Source: Salirhabdus euzebyi
GTDB taxonomy: Bacteria; Bacillota; Bacilli; Bacillales; Alkalibacillaceae
Length of the DNA stretch: 64,000 bases
Reading direction: 5' to 3'
NCBI RefSeq assembly: GCF_014207435.1
Contig: NZ_JACHGH010000006.1
Coordinates: forward strand, 62,001 to 126,000
Positions 34,388 to 43,857 of this stretch are shown here, piece after piece (the stretch's first letter is position 1; every line of letters starts with the position of its first letter). The notes under the pieces are model-generated. The model saw nothing but the letters and a program-made list of their open reading frames with translations, was not told the origin of the DNA and did not search any database. The translations under genes and the position numbers were made by a program.

Positions 34388-34747
34388 TCAATCTTCTTGC
34401 ATACTCCTGCTTAGCTTTCCATTAAAAGTTGATGTTCCAACCACTCCCTCATTTACTATGCTTTTACTTAAGGGTACACAACCTCTCCTTGTTGTCTTTG
34501 TCTGAAAAATGTTTTTGCTAACATATCCTTTGCAAAAGTCTATCTCATTGTTATTAAGACTCTTTGCAACAAAAAATGTTAAACCTTCACTCCCATACCA
34601 ATCTGTTTGCAATACTTGAACATTTTTCATCCATTTATATCTATCTTTTATTGAACCTTCAACATTTGGATTAAGATAATTGTTAAGGATTATGAGGCTA
34701 ATTATTATTGTGATTAAGGATAATGAAAGAATAAAAATCTTTTTCAT
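34388..34747 (-). CDS. Hypothetical membrane-anchored small protein
   Basis: A 119-residue protein with one N-terminal hydrophobic segment (residues 4-23) and a soluble, likely external domain containing two cysteines (FCKGYV and RRGCVPL) that could form a disulphide. No family recognised. The spacing between GAGGGAG and the ATG is long, so expression is uncertain. Confidence 0.55.
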   Translation of the reverse strand: MKKIFILSLSLITIIISLIILNNYLNPNVEGSIKDRYKWMKNVQVLQTDWYGSEGLTFFVAKSLNNNEIDFCKGYVSKNIFQTKTTRRGCVPLSKSIVNEGVVGTSTFNGKLSRSMQED

Positions 34748-34924
34748 TTATTATAGACTCCCTCTAAAGAATGAAAGTTTGTTATTAAACTCTTCTGCTC
34801 GTAAGCACAAGATCCTTATGCACAAAATTTTAACATAATATCCCAATTGCGCTTTAGAAAAATAAAAGACCATCATTAGATTATCGCTTGTTACACTCTA
34901 GTACCCGTTAATGGAATAAGTGAA

Positions 34925-35140
34925 TTAGTCTTCTTTCTTTTTTAGATATACCGTTAATAAGGCAAATGTAATAACCTCAATAACAATAATCCCCCATAAA
35001 ATAGGTTGAATATGTTTTAACGGAGTTCCTCCTACACCACCATTTGCAAACTTATATAACCAGACGTATTCTCCCCACATAATAATTCCAATAATTTGAG
35101 TAGATAAAGCTAAAATAACCAATGATAAAAACCTAAGCAT
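34925..35140 (-). CDS. Small two-span membrane protein
   Basis: A 71-residue protein with two hydrophobic segments (about 3-24 and 46-65) and a KKKED tail. AAGGGGG supports the ATG at 35140; an upstream in-frame start at 35218 would add a non-hydrophobic leader with no ribosome site. Function unknown. Confidence 0.6.
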   Translation of the reverse strand: MLRFLSLVILALSTQIIGIIMWGEYVWLYKFANGGVGGTPLKHIQPILWGIIVIEVITFALLTVYLKKKED

Positions 35141-35197
35141 TATATTACCCCCTTTTTTAAAAACTTCTTGTTGAACCATACTGTTCTTTAACACAAC

Positions 35198-35225
35198 AAG
35201 GAGTTGCCACACTAACAACTCCTTA
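35198..35225 (-). terminator. Hairpin between two small genes
   Basis: AAGGAGTTG/CAACTCCTT stem after the lipoprotein gene; no clear T-tract, so termination is uncertain. Confidence 0.4.
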
Positions 35226-35247
35226 TTGAATATTTCCCATCGTTAGC

Positions 35248-35532
35248 TTAACATTCGTTACCACCAAGAACATCAGATATAGAACCAGATTTTTTGTTAA
35301 TATAAACAACTTTAATCTCACAGTCGTTCCCCAAAAGTTTCATATGAATAACCCAATTCCCAGCATTACTTTCTGATTGACTGATATACCACTCATCACC
35401 ATCAGACTCGTTTTCTTGGACATAATTTTCAGCAATTTTGTTAGCTTGTTCTACATCAATTCTATTACCACAACCAGTCAATAATAAAGCAAGTAGTAAC
35501 GCACATAATACGACATTACGTTTCGATTCCAC
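35248..35532 (-). CDS. Hypothetical small lipoprotein
   Basis: A 94-residue lipoprotein: lipobox LLLTGC near residue 21, then a domain with ANKIAENYVQ, DEWYISQSESNAGNWVIHMK and KKSGSISDVLGG, a pattern reminiscent of PepSY-like folds but too weak to assign. The start is GTG with GGTGGTGGGG upstream. Confidence 0.6.
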   Translation of the reverse strand: MESKRNVVLCALLLALLLTGCGNRIDVEQANKIAENYVQENESDGDEWYISQSESNAGNWVIHMKLLGNDCEIKVVYINKKSGSISDVLGGNEC

Positions 35533-35644
35533 ATCCCCACCACCTAACCTAATTTCCCTTTTTCAACTCTTCTGCTCGTTAATTGAAGAACTATTTTTTA
35601 TAATATAATTTTATCATAAAATTCAGTCTATTCCCTTTATTTTC

Positions 35645-35687
35645 CAAAAAAAAGAGGAACACCACCTTAAATTTGGCGTTCCTCTTG
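35645..35687 (-). terminator. Terminator after phosphotransferase gene
   Basis: AGAGGAACGCC/GGTGTTCCTCT stem followed by TTTTTTTT on the minus strand. Confidence 0.85.
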
Positions 35688-35723
35688 TTTAACTCTAGCA
35701 CCCTTTAGTTGAATAACAAATGA

Positions 35724-36734
35724 TTAAACCTCATCATTAAGCCATTCAACTAATGTTGGAATTTTCTCTGCATAGTCTCTAATTTCTTTTATTGCTTCAA
35801 TTGATTGAGTCGTACCCATCATCTGTTCTTCTTCATCTGAACACTCAATCCACAAGGAACGTCTTAAATTATATTCAAGCCAACCTAACTTACCTAAAAA
35901 TCCATTTTCTAAGACGGTAGACCAATCTATCTGAACTTCTCCATATCTCTTTTTATAACCGTTTATAAAAGCAAAAAATTTTTCTTTATCTATTTTTCCT
36001 ATCTCTTCTTCAGACCAGTATAGTGCAGTTTCTATTAAATCGTGCATTGGATTAATATAACCAGCAGATTCCCAGTCAATAAAAACGGGATTATCATTAT
36101 TCCATAAAACATTTTTCGGGTCTAAGTCCCTATGACTAATAACTAAGTTTGTACAAAGCATTCTATTTGCATTGTTTGCTAATGAAGTCCACTCATAAAG
36201 TTGATCAACAGTTTCAAGCATCAGTTCAACCCATTCAGCGTTACTCTTTTGTCCCTTTTGAATGTAACTTTTCCAGTCTATGGTTTGTTCATTATCTCCC
36301 AATTCTTCTTTTATTTTAAGTTCAGAAAAATCTGTCCTATGTATTTCAGCGAGTAAAGAACCTATTTTTTCACTATGACTCGAATTAACTCTATTTGGTT
36401 TAAGAGTTTTTCCCTCTATCCAGTCGAAAATCATAAAAAAATGGTTGTCTATCTTTAGTAAGAAGTCACCATTGAGTAATATTTTTGCTGGAGCAGTAGG
36501 TACTTTCATTGATACCAAATTAGCAATTCTCTCTGAATTAACATAATTATTCATGGCATCTGGTCTTTTCATAATTTGAGGATTTAATATTTTAATCGCA
36601 TATTTTCCTTTGTCTGTTTCAATAGCATACATCTTATGCAGAAGACCGCCTGAAATTGACAATGGAAATCCTATTATCTCTCCCAGATTTGATTCTTTAC
36701 ACAACTTTTTAAACACTTGAACCAACCATTCCAC
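35724..36734 (-). CDS. Aminoglycoside-phosphotransferase-like kinase (APH family)
   Basis: A 336-residue protein kinase-fold enzyme. The catalytic loop is SHRDLDPKNVLW (HxDxxxxN) and the metal motif is VFIDWESAG. The N-lobe has YAIKILNPQ with the ATP lysine. The APH family covers antibiotic kinases and kinases of choline, homoserine and sugars; the substrate cannot be told. GGTGGAG precedes the ATG. It lies downstream of the ceramidase-like gene on the same strand. Confidence 0.8.
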   Translation of the reverse strand: MEWLVQVFKKLCKESNLGEIIGFPLSISGGLLHKMYAIETDKGKYAIKILNPQIMKRPDAMNNYVNSERIANLVSMKVPTAPAKILLNGDFLLKIDNHFFMIFDWIEGKTLKPNRVNSSHSEKIGSLLAEIHRTDFSELKIKEELGDNEQTIDWKSYIQKGQKSNAEWVELMLETVDQLYEWTSLANNANRMLCTNLVISHRDLDPKNVLWNNDNPVFIDWESAGYINPMHDLIETALYWSEEEIGKIDKEKFFAFINGYKKRYGEVQIDWSTVLENGFLGKLGWLEYNLRRSLWIECSDEEEQMMGTTQSIEAIKEIRDYAEKIPTLVEWLNDEV

Positions 36735-36844
36735 TACTCCACCTTAAAATTTATTTCATCAACTACCCTGCCCTTTAACAAAATAAGAGCTACCACATTA
36801 GACAGCCCCATATTCAGCTATTACCACTGTTTGCTTAATAAGGT

Positions 36845-38107
36845 TCAGTTTCTATGTAGTTCCAAGACTTTGTTAACTATCGATTCAGCTGTATTTTCGA
36901 CTGGAGGCATCCACAAACCTGTAATGGGTCCATAAACTACTGGATTAAGTTCGACTTCATAACCGCCATATGGGTATGCTTCCTTTGTAGGTAAATAGCC
37001 GAGATAGCCATTGGTATAGCCACCAAAAAATGCAAGTTTATTGTTAAGTTTTTCTTGGACATCGAGAGCTGATTCTGAAAAGGGTTCCATAGGTATTCCT
37101 GAAAAAGAACCTTCATTGATTTGAAATAGTTGAATTTCCAAGACAATCGATATTTTTTTTGTATGTTGGTTGTACTTATTTAACATAACCGTAAGCCATT
37201 TATTTGTATTGACTCCCCACTGTTCTTCAGCTGATAATGCCATTCTTTTTATATTATCTGTTTCAGGTATGTCTTTTAAATCCATCTTATACTTTGTAGA
37301 AATTGTTTTGTGCTTGGAAATTGACCTGAATACAATTGAAGGCATCATGGTGAGAGCATAGCCACTTAATGCATACGACATTTGCTGTATTGCTCTCATT
37401 GAACCACGGTATTTTGCATTAACATTTCCAGTTGCGCCTTGTACAATTATAACTGGACAATGTAGTACCTGTTCAAGAATAGCCCTTGTTAACCCTGGAT
37501 AATCACCTGATAAGATGTCACTGTCTGACTTTAAGACATTAGGATGGGCAGTACAAAATACTATTGCTCCCGATAACTTTTGTGTAGCTTGATTTCTAAT
37601 TGCTAAAACACCTATTCGCTGGTCAACAATACCATTTTCATTTGTTCCCATCTTAACTTTACCATCAGTAGTTTCTTCTCTACGATTAACTCCAATATCC
37701 CCCATTGTAACATTCCATCCAACCTCAGAAATTTGTACATGTTGATTCGCTTTAACCGCAGCTTTTACAACATTTTTTATTAGTAGAGTTTTATAAGCCT
37801 TGACGACTTCACTATTACTAACCGTTGCAGGTCCTGAATGGGTATGTGTGTAAACAACAGTAATTCCTTCAAATGGGATGCTTAATTCATTTGCAATTTG
37901 TTCACGAATTATTGATGTGTCTTCTATTAGCATTCCTATATTATCAATACTAATAAATACAGTCTTAGCTGTATTGCTTTCAAACACAAACGCTGTTGCA
38001 TAAATTCGTTCATCAACATTTGTAATACCTGTTGGTCTATGGTATCCAATAAATTCAATACCTAATGGTGGTGTAATATCCACCTTGTAAACTCCTACTT
38101 TACTCAT
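36845..38107 (-). CDS. Neutral/alkaline ceramidase-like N-terminal domain protein
   Basis: A 420-residue protein beginning GVYKVDITPPLGIEFIGYH, the typical start of the neutral ceramidase N-terminal domain family. The metal-site-like motifs THTHSGPA and FCTAHPNVL are present, as is DYPGLTR. There is no signal peptide, so it is cytoplasmic here, unlike secreted ceramidases. Bacillus members of this family have no defined substrate. GGAGAG precedes the ATG. Confidence 0.8.
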   Translation of the reverse strand: MSKVGVYKVDITPPLGIEFIGYHRPTGITNVDERIYATAFVFESNTAKTVFISIDNIGMLIEDTSIIREQIANELSIPFEGITVVYTHTHSGPATVSNSEVVKAYKTLLIKNVVKAAVKANQHVQISEVGWNVTMGDIGVNRREETTDGKVKMGTNENGIVDQRIGVLAIRNQATQKLSGAIVFCTAHPNVLKSDSDILSGDYPGLTRAILEQVLHCPVIIVQGATGNVNAKYRGSMRAIQQMSYALSGYALTMMPSIVFRSISKHKTISTKYKMDLKDIPETDNIKRMALSAEEQWGVNTNKWLTVMLNKYNQHTKKISIVLEIQLFQINEGSFSGIPMEPFSESALDVQEKLNNKLAFFGGYTNGYLGYLPTKEAYPYGGYEVELNPVVYGPITGLWMPPVENTAESIVNKVLELHRN

Positions 38108-38659
38108 TAAAATCTCTCCATATATCTTATTGTTTGTTAAACTAAACTGCTTCGTTAGTTTATGAACAATTCTTCACAAACTTTATATTTACTTTACCAT
38201 AAAAGCTATATTCATTTTCGGAAACAAGCGAAAAAGATATCCTTGCAAAATTACAAGATATTGCTACACACTCAATTAACACACAAAAGTAGGCTAAATG
38301 TAACCATACACTGGACGTATACCCTAACTTTCGGTTGCAATTAATCTTACATAGTAAAAAGCAATTATAAGTGAAGATGGATGTATATCAATAAAAAAAT
38401 AACTACAAATTGAAGTGTAATTTAGTAGTCAATTTCCGTTGCATTTTTAATGTTTGTAATAGGTAACGGTACCTGTTAAAGTACTAGTCTTATTTTTTTA
38501 GCTTACTTAAAGCATATGCGAATATGCCATCCCTACTCCAAAAGTCGTAGGGAACTACCCTTCCAATTTCGTATATGTATTTCACCTCTTTTTCTGATGT
38601 TTCCTTTCTTGTGTTTCACTAAAATGGAGTTAATAAGCGAAAAGGAAAGGAAGATAAAT
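38108..38659. other. Intergenic region, no gene found
   Basis: About 550 bp between divergent genes. AT-rich, with a GGTAACGGTACC partial palindrome at about 38462-38473 that could be an operator. I see no coding frame with a ribosome site and no structured RNA. Confidence 0.5.
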
Positions 38660-39394
38660 ATGATAAATGTTAACGATAAAGTGGTAGTTATTACGGGTGC
38701 TTCAAAGGGATTAGGTAAAGCTCTAACTATAGCATTTGCAAAACAAGGTGCGCGTCTAGCAATTTGTGCCAGAGGAGAAGAACGGTTGGTAGAATTGGAA
38801 GAGCAAGTAAAACAAATTGGAGCGGAAGTGTTGGCGATAAAGGCGGATGTGTCAAATAGTTTAGATGTGGAGCGATTTGTTTCTTTAGTGGAAAACCATT
38901 TCGGGCAAATTGATGTGTTAATTAACAATGCATCCATCTTTGGACCAGGCCCAAAATTGTTAGTAGATTATATGCAACAAGATTTTGAGGAAGTGATGCG
39001 TGTAAATGTTAATAACCCATTTCTTATGACAAAGCGTGTATTACCCGGAATGCTGACACGAGAAGCTGGCTCTATTATTAATGTAACTTCTGAGGCGGGT
39101 AAAACGGGTTTTGGCGAATGGGGGGCATATGGTATTTCTAAGTTTGCTGTTGAAGGTATGACGCAAACATGGGCCGATGAATTAGAAGAATCGGGCGTCC
39201 GTATAAATATGGTGGACCCGGGTGAGATGGATACAGACATGCATGATATCGCTGTTCCTGACTGTGACTATGAATTAGCTAATCCTACTGATGTGGTAGA
39301 TGTCTTTTTATATTTAGCATCGGATGATTCTGTTGAAAATGGTGAAAGGTTTCAAGCGGAAGTTTTTGCAAATGAAAAGAGGCTATCCTTATGA
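38660..39394 (+). CDS. Short-chain dehydrogenase/reductase
   Basis: A 244-residue classical SDR: cofactor motif TGASKGLGKAL, NNASIFGPG, catalytic Ser in INVTSEAGK and YGISK. The ATG at 38660 follows GGAAAGGAAG; a longer open frame upstream has no ribosome site. Its stop overlaps the QueA-like gene (ATGATGA), so the two are coupled. Confidence 0.88.
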   Translation: MINVNDKVVVITGASKGLGKALTIAFAKQGARLAICARGEERLVELEEQVKQIGAEVLAIKADVSNSLDVERFVSLVENHFGQIDVLINNASIFGPGPKLLVDYMQQDFEEVMRVNVNNPFLMTKRVLPGMLTREAGSIINVTSEAGKTGFGEWGAYGISKFAVEGMTQTWADELEESGVRINMVDPGEMDTDMHDIAVPDCDYELANPTDVVDVFLYLASDDSVENGERFQAEVFANEKRLSL

Positions 39395-40419
39395 TGACCT
39401 CTACTAGATTTGACATTCCAACCCATTTAAATGCAACAGAACCAATTGAGTGGACGAAAGGGAAAAGGGATCAAGTCCGGCTTATGGTAATGAAGAGAGA
39501 CAATGGTGAAAGGTATCATGACCAATTCTCTAATATAGCTTCCTATTTTAAAAAAGGTGATTTACTCGTCTTCAATAATAGCCGTACGATTCCGCCTGTT
39601 CTGGAAGGGAAAAGTCCTATAGGGGAAGTGGAGATTCGCCTTTCAAGAAAGCTGTCTAATCATGAATGGGAAGTTCTCATAGTGAATCCAGATTATCATA
39701 TAGGGTTAAGCATACATTTCCCAGGTAATTTAAAGGGAACGATTGTTGACTATAGTAAAAACAGACCGCTTGTCATTATGTCCTTCAATCAATCAGGGTC
39801 AAATCTTTTTAATGCAATATATCAAATTGGCAAGCCGATTCGCTATGAATATATTAAAAAACCTTTGCCATTAGAGGCATACCAAACAGTTTATGGAACT
39901 GTTCCTGGTTCTGTTGAGCTTGCCTCAGCGGGTAGAGCCTTTTCGTGGGAGCTATTAACAGAACTAAAGAGGAAGGGTATTCAAATAGCATTTTTAAGTT
40001 TGCATGCAGGATTAAGTTATTATGAAAAGGATCGTTGGCCAAGTCCTGAAGAGCATCCAGAACCATTTAACATCCCGAAGGAAACAGCAGATTTAATTAA
40101 TGAGACGAAGAAGCAAGGAGGCAGGGTTATAGCTGTAGGCACAACAGTAGTAAGAGCTTTGGAATCTGCGGTCAATAAATTTCAAACGGTTGAATCAATG
40201 GATACCGTTACAAATTTATACATTTACAAAGGCTTTTCACTGAAGGTTGTTGATGGCCTATTAACAGGACTCCATGAACCAGAAGCAAGTCATTTGGATA
40301 TGCTCGCAGCTTTTATAAAGGAAGATTTTCTGTTTGCGGCTTACGAGGAGGCCATTCATTATAACTATTTGTGGCATGAGTTTGGCGATATGAATCTTAT
40401 TCTTCCTGGGGGTCAGTAA
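39391..40419 (+). CDS. QueA-like protein, divergent paralogue
   Basis: A 342-residue protein of the S-adenosylmethionine:tRNA ribosyltransferase-isomerase family: LVFNNSRTIPPVL, YQTVYG, LSLHAGLSYY, VIAVGTTVVRALES, VVDGLLTGLHEPEASHLDML. Canonical QueA has APTAGLHFT before the helix; here it reads LASAGRAFS, so the strongly conserved histidine is lost. It is not beside ruvB/tgt. It may have a related but different ribosyl-transfer role. Tight linkage to an SDR and a VOC gene supports a small-molecule or modified-nucleoside pathway; this is inference. Confidence 0.75.
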   Translation: MMTSTRFDIPTHLNATEPIEWTKGKRDQVRLMVMKRDNGERYHDQFSNIASYFKKGDLLVFNNSRTIPPVLEGKSPIGEVEIRLSRKLSNHEWEVLIVNPDYHIGLSIHFPGNLKGTIVDYSKNRPLVIMSFNQSGSNLFNAIYQIGKPIRYEYIKKPLPLEAYQTVYGTVPGSVELASAGRAFSWELLTELKRKGIQIAFLSLHAGLSYYEKDRWPSPEEHPEPFNIPKETADLINETKKQGGRVIAVGTTVVRALESAVNKFQTVESMDTVTNLYIYKGFSLKVVDGLLTGLHEPEASHLDMLAAFIKEDFLFAAYEEAIHYNYLWHEFGDMNLILPGGQ

Positions 40420-40420
40420 G

Positions 40421-40774
40421 ATGAAGCTTCACCATATAGGTATTCAAATTTCTGATTTAAAGGTGACTGAATCTTTTTATCATCGTTATTTTGGATTTAA
40501 AGTGATCGATTATCTTGAGCTTCCTGGAGAGAAAATAGCCTTTTTGCAAAGAGGAAATACTTGTATTGAACTTGTGGAAACGGACAGTGCTTTTTATGCA
40601 AATGATAAAATGCACCTATGTTTGGAGGTCGATGATTTGAATCAATGGATCGATCTTTTAGCACAAAAGGGTTTAAATCCGATAGAAGGACCGCTAATGC
40701 TCCAAAACGGTTGGAAAACAGTTTTTTATCGTGGGGTGGACAGAGAAGTTATTGAGCTTTTAGAAAGAAAGTAA
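40421..40774 (+). CDS. VOC (glyoxalase/bleomycin-resistance fold) protein
   Basis: A 117-residue single VOC domain: MKLHHIGIQISDLKVTESFY with the first metal histidine, CIELVET, MHLCLEVDDL and VIELLE with metal-ligand-like residues. It starts one base after the QueA-like stop, so it is in the same operon. Substrate unknown. Confidence 0.85.
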   Translation: MKLHHIGIQISDLKVTESFYHRYFGFKVIDYLELPGEKIAFLQRGNTCIELVETDSAFYANDKMHLCLEVDDLNQWIDLLAQKGLNPIEGPLMLQNGWKTVFYRGVDREVIELLERK

Positions 40775-40845
40775 GCAATCCCTTATATATCTAGAACGGC
40801 TATGGGTTAAAATAAAGCTATACGTTAGATGAAGGAAGGGATAGC

Positions 40846-41367
40846 ATGAAAGCAAAACCTTGTATCGAATCTTTAACGATTAAAACTTCACATGTGCTGC
40901 CACCAGATACGAATTCTCATGGAACTTTATTTGGTGGGAAGTTAATGGCATATATTGATGATGTTGCAGCTATAGCAGCGGCTAGACATGCAAGAATGCC
41001 TGTCGTAACAGCCTCGACGGATTCCGTAGATTTTTTAAACCCTGTTTATGAAGGAGATACCATATGCTTAGAAGCCTTTGTTACGTTTACGCATAAAACA
41101 TCAATGGAAGTGTTCGTAAAAGCCATCACAGAAAACTTACTTTCCAGTAAACGAAAGGTTTGTGCTACAGCCTTTTTAACGATGGTAGCAGTGGATGAAG
41201 AGAAAAAGCCTGTTCCAGTTCCACAAGTTTTTCCAGAAACAGAAGAAGAAGAGTGGCTCCATTCTGGTGCAAAGAAGCGAGCAGAGTATCGTCGCCAAAG
41301 ACGACATGATTCAAAAGAGATGGCAGAAAAATTTGGTACTGATTTACCATGGTCGAAAAGAAAATAA
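40846..41367 (+). CDS. Acyl-CoA thioesterase (YkhA-like hotdog)
   Basis: A 173-residue hotdog protein. The active-site region SHGTLFGGKLMAYIDDVAA and VDFLNPVYEGD are characteristic of BACH/YkhA-type acyl-CoA hydrolases. The C-terminal 40 residues are basic. It should hydrolyse medium or long acyl-CoA in the cytoplasm. GAAGGAAGGG upstream of the ATG. Confidence 0.88.
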   Translation: MKAKPCIESLTIKTSHVLPPDTNSHGTLFGGKLMAYIDDVAAIAAARHARMPVVTASTDSVDFLNPVYEGDTICLEAFVTFTHKTSMEVFVKAITENLLSSKRKVCATAFLTMVAVDEEKKPVPVPQVFPETEEEEWLHSGAKKRAEYRRQRRHDSKEMAEKFGTDLPWSKRK

Positions 41368-41373
41368 TTTTTT

Positions 41374-41422
41374 AAAAAAGTGACTGTAAAGATATTCATT
41401 CTTTATAAGTCACTTTTCTTTT
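41374..41422 (+). terminator. Terminator after thioesterase
   Basis: AAAAGTGACT and AGTCACTTTT stem with a long loop, followed by CTTTT. Confidence 0.7.
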
Positions 41423-41519
41423 GGGGGAAATGCAACAAGTTTTTATCCCATATGTGTAGAAAGGGAAAAATGGAGAAAAATAGAGAGGAGAGATAAAAGT
41501 ACATAAATGAGGTGACATT

Positions 41520-42779
41520 TTGAGTAGACGTATAACATCCATTGTATGGACCGCCATTGTTTTTGTAAGTTTTATCGGATTCCAAGGAATGTTAACGGAA
41601 GAAAAGAAGGGTGAAGAAGTTAAGGAATATACCTTGGAGGAGCAGGAATTAGACAATGACGTTATTCCGGTTTCGAAGTCAGATACTATAGCCGAGCAAT
41701 TACAGTCTCTATCGCTTGAGCAGAAAATTGGTCAACTATTTATGGTTGGTATAGAGGGTCAAACAATTGATTCCGTCATGAAGCAATACATAAATGACTA
41801 TTATGTAGGTGGATTTATATTATTTAAAGACAATATGGAAAGTGTAGAACAAACTGTTTCTTTTATTAATGACCTAAAAAAGGCAAATGAAGACCAGGTC
41901 CCTTTATTTTTTAGTGTAGATGAAGAAGGGGGCAAAGTGAGCAGAATTCCGGAGCAAGAGTTAGTAATTGCGCCTAGTGCACAAGAAGTAGGAGAAAAAA
42001 ATGATCCAGAGTTATCCTTCCAAATAGGGCGAATGTTAGCAAAGGAAGTAAGCGCTTTAGGGTTTAACATGAACTATGCACCTGTAATGGATGTAAATAG
42101 TAACCCTGAAAATCCTATTATCGGGTCAAGAGCTTATGGTTCAACACCTAGTCAAGTAGTAAAAAACGGAATACCGGTCATGCAAGGTCATCAATATGAA
42201 AATGTAATTCCAGTTATAAAACATTTTCCGGGGCATGGTGATACGTCGGTAGATTCCCATAAACAATTACCAGTAGTGAATAAGTCTCTGAAACAGCTAC
42301 AAAAGATAGAGTTAAAACCTTTTCGGCGAGCTATCCAAGAAAATGCAGATGCTATTATGGTTGCGCACCTTTCGATTCCAAAGCTAGATTCAAAAAATCC
42401 TTCATCACTATCTAAGAAAATTATGACTGATTTACTAAGGGAGAAATTGCACTTTAGGGGAGTGGTCATTACAGATGATTTAACGATGAAAGGAATTACA
42501 AATGACTATTCGGTTAGTGAAGCGGCGTTGCAATCATTTAAAGCAGGTAGTGATATTTTGTTAATAGCTCACGGAAAAGATAATATTGTAAGTTCCTACG
42601 AGCGAATCCAGCATGCTGTAAAAACAGGAGAAATTTCAGAAGAGAGACTTAATGAAAGTGTTTATCGGATCTTATCTTTGAAAAGTAAATATAAAGTAGA
42701 AAATAACCTTGTAAATCCAGTAGACATGAAAGAAATGAAGGAGGATATGGAGCGTATTCTGTCCAATTTTGACTCTTAA
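41520..42779 (+). CDS. NagZ-like beta-N-acetylhexosaminidase (GH3)
   Basis: A 419-residue protein with an N-terminal hydrophobic signal or anchor (about 4-22), an acidic linker, and a GH3 catalytic domain. KHFPGHGDTSVDSH carries the Asp-His acid/base dyad of NagZ enzymes and VVITDDLTMKG the nucleophile aspartate. It probably removes N-acetylglucosamine from muropeptides in cell-wall recycling. The start is TTG after GAGGTGA. Confidence 0.88.
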   Translation: MSRRITSIVWTAIVFVSFIGFQGMLTEEKKGEEVKEYTLEEQELDNDVIPVSKSDTIAEQLQSLSLEQKIGQLFMVGIEGQTIDSVMKQYINDYYVGGFILFKDNMESVEQTVSFINDLKKANEDQVPLFFSVDEEGGKVSRIPEQELVIAPSAQEVGEKNDPELSFQIGRMLAKEVSALGFNMNYAPVMDVNSNPENPIIGSRAYGSTPSQVVKNGIPVMQGHQYENVIPVIKHFPGHGDTSVDSHKQLPVVNKSLKQLQKIELKPFRRAIQENADAIMVAHLSIPKLDSKNPSSLSKKIMTDLLREKLHFRGVVITDDLTMKGITNDYSVSEAALQSFKAGSDILLIAHGKDNIVSSYERIQHAVKTGEISEERLNESVYRILSLKSKYKVENNLVNPVDMKEMKEDMERILSNFDS

Positions 42780-42797
42780 TGTCAATAGGTGAATTAG

Positions 42798-42869
42798 ATG
42801 CGATTTAATAAAGGATTTAAACAATCATCCAAAGAATATAGTGACAAAGCAAAGGCGATAAGTAAATAG
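42798..42869 (+). CDS. Possible 23-residue basic peptide
   Basis: ATG preceded by AGGTGA at 5-6 nt, encoding [20 protein letters not shown] plus three residues. It lies between the GH3 and GNAT genes on the same strand. It is hydrophilic and lysine-rich. No homologue is known to me; it could be chance. Confidence 0.3.
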   Translation: MRFNKGFKQSSKEYSDKAKAISK

Positions 42870-42897
42870 AAAAAATGTGGAGAAGCGGGGGATAAGT

Positions 42898-43350
42898 GTG
42901 AATAATTATTTTATACAGGAGCTTGTGACAGAGGATGAAATAAAGCTAGCTTTTCCGGTAGTTAAGCAATTAAGAGGACATTTGGATATTTCCACATATG
43001 TATCCTTAGTAATGGAGGCCCAAATCAAAGAAGGATATAAGCTATATGCTTTGACTCTTAATGAAGATAAAATAGTTGCCGCGATTGGCTTTATGCCTAT
43101 GATTACGTTATATAATGGTCGTTTTGTTTGGGTGTGTGATTTAGTAACAGATGATCAGGAGCGATCGAAAGGGTACGGTGAAACGCTGCTTTCTTATGTG
43201 GAAGAATGGGCAAAGGAAAATGGATTTGCGCTCGTGTCCTTATCTTCGGGGCTACAAAGAAAAGATTCTCACCGTTTCTATGAAGAAAAGGTGGGATATT
43301 CAAGGGTAAGCTATGTGTTCAATAAGCAAATTCAAAACCTGGGGAAGTAG
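42898..43350 (+). CDS. GNAT family N-acetyltransferase
   Basis: A 150-residue GNAT protein: [27 protein letters not shown] with the acetyl-CoA loop RSKGYG, then [20 protein letters not shown], a common tail in this group. GGGGGAT supports the GTG at 42898 over an upstream start at 42877. Substrate unknown. Confidence 0.85.
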   Translation: MNNYFIQELVTEDEIKLAFPVVKQLRGHLDISTYVSLVMEAQIKEGYKLYALTLNEDKIVAAIGFMPMITLYNGRFVWVCDLVTDDQERSKGYGETLLSYVEEWAKENGFALVSLSSGLQRKDSHRFYEEKVGYSRVSYVFNKQIQNLGK

Positions 43351-43365
43351 AGGTGTCTTTTCAAT

Positions 43366-43836
43366 TTGACCGATAATATACAAGAGTTATGTATTATACC
43401 TTCTGGAAAACCTAAAATTTGGGATAAATACCCTCATTTAAATCATATACTTGCAAAAGAAGCGTATATTGGTACCTTCCATCGATTATGCCAGGCTTAT
43501 GCGAAACAATTTTACGGAAACTGGGTAATTATATCGCCAAAATACGGAATCCTTTTACCCAATCAATTCGTAGAAGGTTCTTATGATTTAAGTTTTTCGC
43601 AAATACATAAAAATAAAGATATTATTTCAATCCCATATATGAGAAAACAACTAAAAGACAACAACCTTTTTAATGTACCGAAAGTGACGATGTTAGGTGG
43701 TAAAAAATTTAAGCCTATACTAGAAATGCTCTTTCCGAATGATGTGAGTTTATCTTTTCCTCTTCATGGAACGAGAGGAATAGGTGATATGCAAAAAAGG
43801 CTCAAGGATGCGATGGAAGTGAATAAAAAACTCTAA
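43366..43836 (+). CDS. DUF6884-like protein
   Basis: A 156-residue protein: LCIIPSGKPKIWDKYP, then KEAYIGTFHRLCQAYAKQFY, WVIISPKYGILLPNQFVEG and TMLGGKKFKPIL. This matches a family in Bacillus whose members read IIPCG.KKIWDK; the cysteine after P is serine here. Biochemical role unknown. The start is TTG with a rather distant AGAGGTG. Confidence 0.75.
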   Translation: MTDNIQELCIIPSGKPKIWDKYPHLNHILAKEAYIGTFHRLCQAYAKQFYGNWVIISPKYGILLPNQFVEGSYDLSFSQIHKNKDIISIPYMRKQLKDNNLFNVPKVTMLGGKKFKPILEMLFPNDVSLSFPLHGTRGIGDMQKRLKDAMEVNKKL

Positions 43837-43857
43837 ATAATAGAAAGGGGAAAATGG

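Noticed and set aside
38516-38659. 48-codon N-terminal extension of the SDR gene
   Set aside because: No ribosome site, and the SDR fold begins at the ATG at 38660.
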